Part shown: positions 1 to 8,245 of the stretch, in pieces
Numbering within the stretch: the first letter of the stretch is position 1
Layout: every line of letters starts with the position of its first letter
Source: an uncultured Victivallales bacterium
Lineage (GTDB): Bacteria > Verrucomicrobiota > Lentisphaeria > Oligosphaerales > JAFGRS01
Length of the DNA: 18,500 nucleotides
Assembly (NCBI GenBank): GCA_903834675.1
Contig: CAILKC010000589.1
Span: 1-18,500 of the forward strand
Direction of reading: 5' to 3'
Position numbers and translations under genes: made by a program
The notes under the pieces: generated by a model
Seen by the model: only the letters and a program-made list of their open reading frames with translations
Databases searched by the model: none
Told to the model about the DNA's origin: nothing

Positions 1-2111
<2,111 letters not shown>

Positions 2112-2157
2112 GCGCTGCAGCGCCAGGATGACCGCAGCAAGCGCGGAGGGCACTCCG

Positions 2158-2400
2158 ATGGTCCGTCGTTGGCGGCACCTGGCTGGGATCGCCGCTGTGA
2201 GCTGCGTGACGCTGTCGTGCCGGCATGATCGGCCGGTCCGCGCGGCGGCGCCCGATACCTCAGCAGCGCACTTAGGGACTTGGCATCTGTCAATGTACCG
2301 CGAGATGGGCGTTGTCTCCTCGGCTTCGGGCGCAGGTCAGTTCCGTGGGGGGTTCTGTTTCGATCGTCTCCGCGTCCGGAGAGCAGAACGGGTCACGTGA
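2158..2400 (+). pseudogene. Lipoprotein-like N-terminus running into a dispersed repeat (probable gene remnant)
   Basis: An ATG at 2158 is preceded by GGAGGG with a 7-nt spacer, one of the best ribosome binding sites in the window. The first 21 residues look like a lipoprotein signal peptide: basic start (MVRRWRH), a hydrophobic stretch and a lipobox-like VTLSC. About 30 further residues follow, including [10 protein letters not shown], before the frame enters the repeat at 2328, where the remaining residues are Arg/Gly-rich and unlikely to be native. The frame closes at 2400. My reading is that the repeat cut off a lipoprotein gene lying 46 bp downstream of katG. A genuine 80-residue lipoprotein or a chance ORF are alternatives. 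No protein family can be assigned. Confidence 0.35.
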
Positions 2401-2482
2401 CTCTTGGGGGAGACTTCCGGCGGGACTTGTCGCGAATGCCAGACGCTGCGGAGCGCTGAAAGCGCGGCCATTCCTCAGCCCA
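2328..2482 (+). repeat. Dispersed repeat, copy A (direct repeat of 18346-18500)
   Basis: This 155-bp stretch aligns without gaps to 18346-18500, with about ten mismatches counted by eye (roughly 94 percent identity). Shared blocks include TTCTGTTTCGATCGTCTCCG, CAGAACGGGTCACGTGACTC and GAGCGCTGAAAGCGCGGCC. It contains a GCGCT-GAA-AGCGC hairpin (2453-2465) and leads straight into the palindrome-rich stretch described next. Only copy A shows its right-hand continuation, because copy B is cut by the window end. No transposase frame is visible. Confidence 0.9.
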
Positions 2483-2640
2483 GGGCACCGCCCTGGGAAT
2501 GGAATCCAAAACGAGATGGAGCCCTACCGGGGCGGCATACCGACAGTCCATGGTCACCGCGCGGCCAGCTATGGCGCCCCTTTGGGGCTGAGAATCTGGG
2601 GTATGCCCGGTACCCTGGGCGCTGCCCTGGGCTGAGGGAT
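2470..2640. repeat. Inverted-repeat element with CCTCAGCCCAGGGC ends
   Basis: CCTCAGCCCAGGGC at 2473-2486 recurs as its exact reverse complement at 2624-2637; the match extends to 2470-2486 against 2624-2640 with one mismatch. The left end is itself palindromic: CCCAGGGC-ACC-GCCCTGGG at 2479-2497. Paired palindromic units facing each other resemble REP/BIME or MITE-like non-coding elements. Open frames across this stretch are Arg/Pro/Gly-rich on both strands and are not believable genes. Confidence 0.7.
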
Positions 2641-2656
2641 GGCGCCCCGGCGGGGC
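2515..2656 (+). repeat. Three spaced GCCCY-N3-GGGGC hairpin modules
   Basis: The pattern ATGG(A/C)GCCC(C/T)-N3-GGGGC occurs three times: the stem-loops are GCCCT-ACC-GGGGC at 2521-2533, GCCCC-TTT-GGGGC at 2576-2588 and GCCCC-GGC-GGGGC at 2644-2656. Starts are 55 and 68 bp apart. The second loop and the stem differ while pairing is kept, apart from a G-U-type pair in the first, which points to selection or element-driven copying of the hairpin form. Confidence 0.65.
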
Positions 2657-2689
2657 TGAAGAGGCAGAGACGAACCCGCGGCTGGGGGT

Positions 2690-2748
2690 GCCGCTGCGGC
2701 GCCGACGCAGCGGCGCCCTCCAACGCCCGAAGTCCGCCGCGGCGGACT
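2690..2748. repeat. Right-hand hairpin and 18-bp perfect palindrome of the repeat region
   Basis: GCCGCTGCG and CGCAGCGGC (2690-2698 and 2706-2714) form a 9-bp stem with a 7-nt loop. Seventeen bases further on, AGTCCGCCG-CGGCGGACT at 2731-2748 is a perfect 18-bp palindrome. They may mark the right boundary of the repeat element begun at 2328. From about 2760 to the stop of the radical SAM gene at 2929 I see no gene or clear signal. Confidence 0.6.
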
Positions 2749-2928
2749 CCGGGGCGGAATGGGACGCGCCTGGTGTCATAGGAGGTTGCGGCGAGTCTCA
2801 TACAAGCAGGATCCCCGGTAGGTGCCGGAGCTGACTTGCGCCCGGAAGAGGAGTGGACGCTCTTAGCGGGAGCGGCGTCGGCCAGGCTTCCGTTGGTTTC
2901 GCGCCGTTCATTGCGGCCGTTGGCCGTC

Positions 2929-4392
2929 TCATTGGAGGAGCCGTCGAATCGCTTCGGGCATGGCGGCGTGGTTTCCCATAGCCCGCATCTCGGCGCCGAG
3001 GTAACTGCGTTCGACCAGGATCTTCATGACGGTGACGAGGAAACGCTGTTTGTCAGGCGGGAGTTCGTCGAGGCGCTGGAGTCGGTCGCGGAAGAACTGG
3101 CCGGTGGCGCGATGGAGCGCGTCACGCAGCTCCGCGAGGGTCATTTGCGTCGGCTTGACGATGGGTTCGACCAGGTTGTAGAGTCGGTAGTCGGTGGTGG
3201 CGATGTGGTCTTTGAGGAGGGGGTAGATATCGGCATACGGCCAGGGGGTCAGGGCGAGGAAGAAGGCCATGTCGGGACCATACCACTTGGCGAGCTCGAT
3301 GGTTTCGTTGATGGACGCCGGCGTTTCGTCGAGGGTCCCCAGGACGAAGGAGGTTTCGCTGACGATGCCGTGGCGGTTGATCAGCTCGATGGCCTGTTTG
3401 GAGCGGGCGACGAGGGTCTCCTTGCGGAAGAGGTCGAGGGTCGCTTGGCGGGTGGACTCCACGCCGACGTAGATATGGCTGACGCCCGCCGCCCGGTACT
3501 TGGGCAGGAGCGCCTCGTCGCGGACGATGTCGTCGACCCGTGTCTCCATGAGCAATTCGACGCCGGTCTGCCGTTCGATGAGCAGGTCCAGGATGCGCTC
3601 CCAGCGTGCCGGGTCCACGGTGGGGGTTTCGTCCGAGAGCATGGCCACCCGGACGCCGTAGCGGTCGCGCAGCAGTTCGAGTTCGGCGACGAAGGCCGCA
3701 GGCTGGCGACCGCGCCAGGAACGCTCCCAGAACTTCTGCTGCGAGCAGAAGGAGCACTGGGCCCGGCACCCCCGTGAGCTGGAGACGATCGCCAGCCGCC
3801 CCTCGGGCCGCGGGAAGTAGCGATAGAGCGACCAGTCGAGAAGATCGAAGGCTGGGCGCAGCGCGTCGAGGTCAGGCACGAAAGGCCGGGGCGGATTGGC
3901 GCCGGGTCGGCCGTCGCGGCGCCAGGCGATTCCGGGGATCGTGGCGAAGCGGCTCTGGCCGCCCCCGGCCGCGACGGCGCGCACCACGTCCTCGATGGTC
4001 ATCTCGCCCTCGCCACGGACGATCAGGTCCACCTCGCCGTCACTCCCGAGAATCTCATCCCAGCAAAAGGTCGGATGGACGTTTCCGAGGAGGGTCAGCG
4101 TGGAGGGGTTGAGGCGTTTGGCGGTACGGCAGACCTCGCGGGCGTCGGGTTCGGTGGCGGTGAAGGCGGTCACCGCGACGATGTCGGGGCGGAAGTCCTC
4201 GATCGTGCGGGCGATGTCCGCATGGGTGTGGAAGCGCGACATCGCGTCGTAGATCTGCACCTCGGCTCCCGCCGCCCGTGCGTGTCCGGCGATGTAGACC
4301 AGGTTGAGCGGGAGCCAGACGCCCGCCGCCTCGACGACGCCGGAATGGTAGGGCGGCGTCACGAGGAGAAGGCGCGGGCGGGACGATGCCAT
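2929..4392 (-). CDS. B12-binding-domain radical SAM protein
   Basis: A cytoplasmic iron-sulfur enzyme of the class that joins an N-terminal cobalamin-binding-type Rossmann domain (about residues 5-140, starting LLLVTPPYHSG) to a radical SAM barrel. The radical SAM cluster motif CX3CX2C is present as CRAQCSFC at residues 209-216, preceded by the typical SSSRGC stretch. No clear DxHxxG cobalamin-ligand motif is visible, so B12 may bind base-off without a protein His or not at all. Length (487 residues) is normal. The ATG at 4392 lies 10 bp after the ccsA stop, and its ribosome binding site (GAGGA) overlaps that stop, so the two are co-transcribed. Substrate unknown; members of this class act in tetrapyrrole, hopanoid and natural-product chemistry. 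A heme- or cytochrome-related role is only suggested by the neighbour. Confidence 0.9.
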   Translation of the reverse strand: MASSRPRLLLVTPPYHSGVVEAAGVWLPLNLVYIAGHARAAGAEVQIYDAMSRFHTHADIARTIEDFRPDIVAVTAFTATEPDAREVCRTAKRLNPSTLTLLGNVHPTFCWDEILGSDGEVDLIVRGEGEMTIEDVVRAVAAGGGQSRFATIPGIAWRRDGRPGANPPRPFVPDLDALRPAFDLLDWSLYRYFPRPEGRLAIVSSSRGCRAQCSFCSQQKFWERSWRGRQPAAFVAELELLRDRYGVRVAMLSDETPTVDPARWERILDLLIERQTGVELLMETRVDDIVRDEALLPKYRAAGVSHIYVGVESTRQATLDLFRKETLVARSKQAIELINRHGIVSETSFVLGTLDETPASINETIELAKWYGPDMAFFLALTPWPYADIYPLLKDHIATTDYRLYNLVEPIVKPTQMTLAELRDALHRATGQFFRDRLQRLDELPPDKQRFLVTVMKILVERSYLGAEMRAMGNHAAMPEAIRRLLQ

Positions 4393-4402
4393 GAGCGGGT
4401 CC

Positions 4403-5230
4403 TCACTGGAAGTAGGCCGAGTGGAGGGACGGAATGACGAAGGGCAGGATGAAGACGGTCAGGACGCACACCCCGAAACAGGCGATCGCGCCCCAGGCCA
4501 CCGCGGCCCCGCGCAGCTTAAAGAAGAAGCGGAGATGCAGGAAGATGCCGTAGCCCAGCCAGGTGACGAGGGCCCAGGTCTCGATCGGGTCCCAGCCCCA
4601 GTAGCGCCCCCATGACTGGTTCGCCCAGATGGCGCCGGCGGCGATCGTGATGGTCCAGAAGATGAGGCCGAAGCCGATCAGACGTACGGTGTACGCCTCC
4701 AGCGCGGCGGGGTCGGGCAGCCGCTCGAGCCACTGCCCGCTACCGCGGCGCGTTTTGAGCAAGAGCAGTGTGGCGGTCGCGACCGAGAGCAAGAAAGCGC
4801 CCGCGGCGAGCTTATTGAAAAGGATGTGAAAGACGAGCCAGGCGGAGCGGAGCGTCGGGGGCAGGTGGCGAATCTCGGGGTTGGTGAACAAGCCGACGGC
4901 AAGGGTCAGGAAGATGCAGGGCAGGGCAACGAGGGCGGCAGGCGCCAGTCCGGGCCGACGCCAGAGCAAGAGCAACAGCAGCGCCGCGGCGACCCAGGCG
5001 TTTGAGGAGAGCACCTCGTACTTCATCATGTAGGGACCGTGGCCCGCGGCGAGCCAGCGCACCCCGATGGCCGCCCCATGCGGGAGAAGCGCCAGCGCGA
5101 TGGCGAGGGTCCCGAGTCTGCGGCCCTTGGGTCGGTCAAAGAGAATGCCACCGGCCAGGAGCGCGGTCGCGATCACGTAGAGTCCGACCGCGGCCCAGTG
5201 GAGTACGACCTCGACGGCAAAGCGGCTCAT
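4403..5230 (-). CDS. ccsA: Cytochrome c maturation protein CcsA/ResC-type
   Basis: Integral inner-membrane protein of system II cytochrome c biogenesis, which handles heme for covalent attachment to apocytochromes outside the membrane. It is 275 residues long with about eight hydrophobic segments. The tryptophan-rich WWD signature of the heme-handling family is at residues 202-219 (WANQSWGRYWGWDPIETW), in the CcsA rather than CcmC form. Candidate heme-ligand histidines flank it, including H135 (VFHILFNK) and H232 (FLHLRFF). The open frame extends to 5284, but I start at the ATG at 5230 because AGGAGG lies 4 nt upstream and the hydrophobic N-terminus begins there. The usual partner CcsB/ResB is not in the window. 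It leads a two-gene unit with the radical SAM gene and faces away from the NrfJ-like gene at 5494. Confidence 0.93.
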   Translation of the reverse strand: MSRFAVEVVLHWAAVGLYVIATALLAGGILFDRPKGRRLGTLAIALALLPHGAAIGVRWLAAGHGPYMMKYEVLSSNAWVAAALLLLLLWRRPGLAPAALVALPCIFLTLAVGLFTNPEIRHLPPTLRSAWLVFHILFNKLAAGAFLLSVATATLLLLKTRRGSGQWLERLPDPAALEAYTVRLIGFGLIFWTITIAAGAIWANQSWGRYWGWDPIETWALVTWLGYGIFLHLRFFFKLRGAAVAWGAIACFGVCVLTVFILPFVIPSLHSAYFQ

Positions 5231-5280
5231 CTGGCCTCCTGGTTCGCGACCTGACGGCGGCCGACAGCGTGTCTCGACCT

Positions 5281-5296
5281 GCACCCGGCCGGGTGC
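5281..5296. promoter_or_regulatory. 16-bp perfect palindrome in the divergent ccsA/NrfJ-like intergenic region
   Basis: GCACCCGGCCGGGTGC is perfectly self-complementary and sits 51 bp upstream of the ccsA start in the 263-bp region shared by two divergent genes. Two smaller odd palindromes, GGGTGACCC (5390-5398) and AACCCGGGGTT (5400-5410), lie on the other side, nearer the plus-strand gene. Together they look like possible operator sites for coordinated control. No regulator family can be named from the sequence. Confidence 0.35.
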
Positions 5297-5425
5297 GCCC
5301 GCCAGCGCCGCGGTCTGGCGCGACCTGGGAAGTTACGCTCGCCGGGAACCGTATGAAGATACTTCGGGCAGGCAGACGTGTCAAAAGGCGGGTGACCCGA
5401 ACCCGGGGTTTCCCGCCGCCGCATG

Positions 5426-5454
5426 TTGACGGGTTGCGGGCGAAGGCGGATATT
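5426..5454 (+). promoter_or_regulatory. Possible sigma70-type promoter of the NrfJ-like gene
   Basis: TTGACG (5426-5431) and GATATT (5449-5454) are 17 bp apart and lie 40 bp before the ATG at 5494. The -35 matches 5 of 6 consensus bases and the -10 matches 4 of 6. The gene has AGAGGA as a ribosome binding site 8 nt before its start. Confidence 0.35.
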
Positions 5455-5493
5455 GCGGCGTACCGTCGAAACCAAGACCAGAGGATAGCGCGT

Positions 5494-6399
5494 ATGAAAC
5501 ACCTGCTTGCCGGATGGCTGATTTTACTGGGGGCGGCGGCGGTCGCCGCGCCTGTGCTCACGGGCTCCGTGACCGAGGTCGCGACGGGTGATGGGTCCAT
5601 CTATTTCCAGGTGGCGACGGCCACGGAGCGCGCCTGGGTCTACGGCCCCAAGGCCGACATCCGCCTGCGCGATACCGTGACGATCCCGACCGACAACCTG
5701 AAGCGGAAGGTCAGCAGCAAGGAATTGGACCACGAGTTCCGCGATATCTACTTCGTTGCGGATTTGAGCGCCGTGGTTGACCTGAAGACTCGCGCGATCC
5801 AGGCCGCTGCCGCCAGGGGCGCGGGCGATCCCGTCGGAGCGGCTCCGGCGGCGGCAGGGAAGGAGCTGCCGGCCGGGCATCCCCAGGTGTCCGAGAAGGA
5901 AACGCAGGGGGGTCCGCTCCCCGCCGGACATCCTGCGATTGAGGGCGCGAAAGCGCCGGGCGCGGCCCTGCCGGCCGGGCACCCGCAGATTCCCGGCATG
6001 TCGGCGACGCCCGCGGGCTTGCCGGCGGGACATCCCCAGATCGGCGCGACCAAGCCGGCCGCCGCCAACGCTGAGCCCATTCGGGTGGCGAAGGCCGAGG
6101 GCGGCAAGACCATCGCCGAGGTCTACGCCCAGAAGGCCGATCTCGCGGGCAAGGAAGTGCTCGTCCGCGGCAAGGTGGTGAAGGCGAAAGCCAATATTAT
6201 GAACAGGACCTGGATACACATTCAGGACGGCACCGGCGGCGAAGGGAGCAACGATCTGACCGTCACCACGGAGGGGGAAGCCCCGGAAGTAGGCGCCATC
6301 GTTCGGATTCGCGGGGTGGTCGCGCTGGCCAAGGACTTCGGCTACGGCTACCTGTACCCCGTCATCGTCGAGAGCGCCACGGTCACGCTCGAGCCCTAG
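5494..6399 (+). CDS. NrfJ-like periplasmic protein with two OB-type domains and LPAGHP repeats
   Basis: A 301-residue exported protein. A Sec signal peptide (about residues 1-22, ending AAAVAAP) is followed by a small beta domain (about 24-90) with the family pattern of a Val/Tyr-rich strand and DHEFRDIYFVADL. An Ala/Gly/Pro-rich linker (about 105-195) carries four copies of LPAGHP(Q/A). A C-terminal OB-fold (about 205-300) contains VRGKVVKAKANIMNRTWIHI and DGTGGEGSNDLTVTT. Proteins of this two-part type, often labelled NrfJ or 'DNA-binding', occur beside cytochrome genes; their biochemistry is poorly known, and export argues against DNA binding. I chose the ATG at 5494 over the much longer upstream frame because of the signal peptide and the AGAGGA site. 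It is divergent from ccsA and convergent with the dodecaheme gene. Confidence 0.85.
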   Translation: MKHLLAGWLILLGAAAVAAPVLTGSVTEVATGDGSIYFQVATATERAWVYGPKADIRLRDTVTIPTDNLKRKVSSKELDHEFRDIYFVADLSAVVDLKTRAIQAAAARGAGDPVGAAPAAAGKELPAGHPQVSEKETQGGPLPAGHPAIEGAKAPGAALPAGHPQIPGMSATPAGLPAGHPQIGATKPAAANAEPIRVAKAEGGKTIAEVYAQKADLAGKEVLVRGKVVKAKANIMNRTWIHIQDGTGGEGSNDLTVTTEGEAPEVGAIVRIRGVVALAKDFGYGYLYPVIVESATVTLEP

Positions 6400-6432
6400 G
6401 CCGCCGGGAAGGTGGCGCGCCGCAGCGGGACA

Positions 6433-6445
6433 GGGCCTGCGGCCC
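6433..6445. terminator. Small GC hairpin between convergent genes, possible weak bidirectional terminator
   Basis: GGGCC-TGC-GGCCC lies in the 67-bp gap between the convergent NrfJ-like and dodecaheme genes. There is no T-run on either side, so intrinsic termination would be weak. Both flanking stop codons fall in a matching inverted pair, CTAGGCC (6396-6402) and GGCCTAG (6464-6470). Confidence 0.25.
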
Positions 6446-6466
6446 GGAGGTCGGGGCGAGCATGGC

Positions 6467-8245
6467 CTAGCGCCCACGGCGCTCTCCGCGGGACTGGGTT
6501 TGGCTTGCTTTCGGCACCGAGCGCTGGTCGTGCGAGTAGGTCTGCTTATCGTGCTCCCGGCCGTGGCAGCGCAGCGTGCAACTCCCCTCGAACCGGCCCG
6601 TATCCCTGAAGGTGATGCTGCCCGTGGCAGCCGGGGAGACCACGGCGCTGGCGAAGTTAATCAGGTGGGTGTGGTCGCCCCCAAGGCCAGCGGGAACGCC
6701 ATGGGGGTCGTGGCAGACGGAGCAAGGCGTCTTTTGCTCGACGATGTGGCGGCGGTGCTCCGGGAAACTCTCGTTGCCAAGGATGCTGTTACGGCGGTGG
6801 CACTTGTAGCACAGGGCATAGGCCTGTTCGGATTCGGCGGTGGCATCGGCGGTGGCGTAGTTTCGTTCCAGCAGGAAGTCATGGATGGAACCGTGCGGTC
6901 CATCGGGGCCGGTGCCGCCGACCCGCGGGCCAGAGTCATTGTTGTGACAGTCCGTGCAGCGCAGTTTCAGGCCACGGGAGAGGGCCGGATCAAGGCTGAC
7001 CGTGTTTGAATCCACCAGGGCAGCCAGGACGGGATGATGGCTCTGGCTACCCGGGCCAAGCTCCTGACGCAGGCCGGTGGTGACCAGGTCTCGGCCGCGG
7101 CGAGAGCTGGCGGCGCCGGAGACCTCCCCATGGCACTTGAAGCAGACCTCGTACTCATACTTCGCCGCCTCCAGCGGCGCGCCGGAAGCGCCCAGCCCTC
7201 TGACGGCCGCCAAGGTCGAGCCGATCGGCACATACCGCGCCGGACCGGCTCGAACCGCGCTCGCGGCGTGGGGATTGTGGCAATCCGAGCACTCCACGTG
7301 GGTAGGGGAGCCTGTAAAGGTCTCGGTGGGGTCATGCACGCCGAGATACCGGCTTGGATCGTGGGCGCTGCGTTTCTGCGTTTCCCGGCGGATATCGGCC
7401 CGCGCCACCTGGCCGCTATGGCAAAGTAGGCAGTTCGCCTCTTCCTCGGCGAGGATCAAGAGGCGTTCGCGGCCTTTCGCCGAATGCGGCCGATGGCAGT
7501 TCTGGCAGGCGTTCTCGGAGACCGTGGCGTAGGGCCAGTCGGCCGCGGGGCCGCCGAGTACCGAGGCGCGGGACTGCTGGTGCGCTGAGTCCGCCCAGCC
7601 GTTCAGGCGATGGCAGACGATGCAGAGGGCGCCATTGCGGTCGCTCTTGGTGAGGAAGCGGCCCCAGCGGTCTTCGTGGGGATCATGGCAGGTGGTACAC
7701 TGCACGTTCTTGTCCTTGTCCAGGGCCACGGCATCCGGCAACAGCGAGGGGTCCACAAGCTGTTTGTCCTGGGCCGCCAAGCCTGAGGTGTAGGCAAAGC
7801 TGATGGGGTGGTCGTCCGAGAGATCCGTGCTCAGGTTGCTGAGGGAAGAAGCCGGCAGGGTGTGTGCCAGGGCGTTCTCCGTGCGGTCGCCGGCCGGGTA
7901 GCCCATGGCGATGGTGCCATCGTGACAGCTCAGGCACATCTTGCTGGCGCCGGTAGGCTGGCCCGGCTTGGCGTCCAGGGTGGAAGACTGGTAGATGCGA
8001 TAACTGCTGGGCACGGACGCCTTGGCCCACAGTGCGCTCTTGCCGCGGGCGTTGTGCGGCGAGTGACAGAAACCGCACAGCTCACCACTGGCACGACCTG
8101 ACACCGCCGCTTTTCCGGCGACGGCCAGGTTGTGCCTCGTCTGGCCCACGCGCCCCTCGTGGCCGCCGACGCCGCCGACAGCCAGGAGGATCACGACGAG
8201 TGCGGTCCGCAGAGAGCCGAGGATGTAGCGTCTAGGGCGTAGCAT
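6467..8245 (-). CDS. Dodecaheme c-type cytochrome (11 CXXCH plus one CX3CH), doubled-CXXCH type
   Basis: Exported electron-transfer protein of 592 residues. An N-terminal hydrophobic segment (residues 7-27) without a lipobox indicates a Sec signal or anchor. Heme-attachment motifs begin at C57, C104, C183, C208, C247, C272, C319, C368, C430, C479 and C508, all CXXCH. A twelfth site at C556 reads CTLRCH, a CX3CH variant that also binds heme in some multiheme cytochromes. Several motifs continue as CHxPH (SPH, DPH, RPH, NPH), typical of the doubled-CXXCH family. Residues about 55-213 repeat the four-heme layout of the small cytochrome at 13634. The ATG at 8245 overlaps the NHL gene stop at 8232 by 14 bp, so translation is coupled. 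It is last in the six-gene block. Whether it sits in the periplasm or at the cell surface cannot be told. Confidence 0.93.
   Translation of the reverse strand: MLRPRRYILGSLRTALVVILLAVGGVGGHEGRVGQTRHNLAVAGKAAVSGRASGELCGFCHSPHNARGKSALWAKASVPSSYRIYQSSTLDAKPGQPTGASKMCLSCHDGTIAMGYPAGDRTENALAHTLPASSLSNLSTDLSDDHPISFAYTSGLAAQDKQLVDPSLLPDAVALDKDKNVQCTTCHDPHEDRWGRFLTKSDRNGALCIVCHRLNGWADSAHQQSRASVLGGPAADWPYATVSENACQNCHRPHSAKGRERLLILAEEEANCLLCHSGQVARADIRRETQKRSAHDPSRYLGVHDPTETFTGSPTHVECSDCHNPHAASAVRAGPARYVPIGSTLAAVRGLGASGAPLEAAKYEYEVCFKCHGEVSGAASSRRGRDLVTTGLRQELGPGSQSHHPVLAALVDSNTVSLDPALSRGLKLRCTDCHNNDSGPRVGGTGPDGPHGSIHDFLLERNYATADATAESEQAYALCYKCHRRNSILGNESFPEHRRHIVEQKTPCSVCHDPHGVPAGLGGDHTHLINFASAVVSPAATGSITFRDTGRFEGSCTLRCHGREHDKQTYSHDQRSVPKASQTQSRGERRGR

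Noticed and set aside
2112..2123. GCGCTGCAGCGC palindrome right after the katG stop as a terminator
   Set aside because: Only a 4-bp stem with a 4-nt loop and no T-run; too weak to call.
2515..2656. CRISPR-like array
   Set aside because: Three short hairpins with unequal spacing inside a dispersed repeat; no regular repeat-spacer pattern and no cas genes.
2404..2801. Overlapping open frames on both strands in the repeat region
   Set aside because: They translate palindromic repeat DNA into Arg/Pro/Gly-rich strings with no ribosome binding site or domain.
5002..5493. Upstream extension of the NrfJ-like frame to 5002
   Set aside because: It overlaps ccsA on the other strand, is Arg/Pro-rich, and would bury a clear Sec signal peptide at residue 165.
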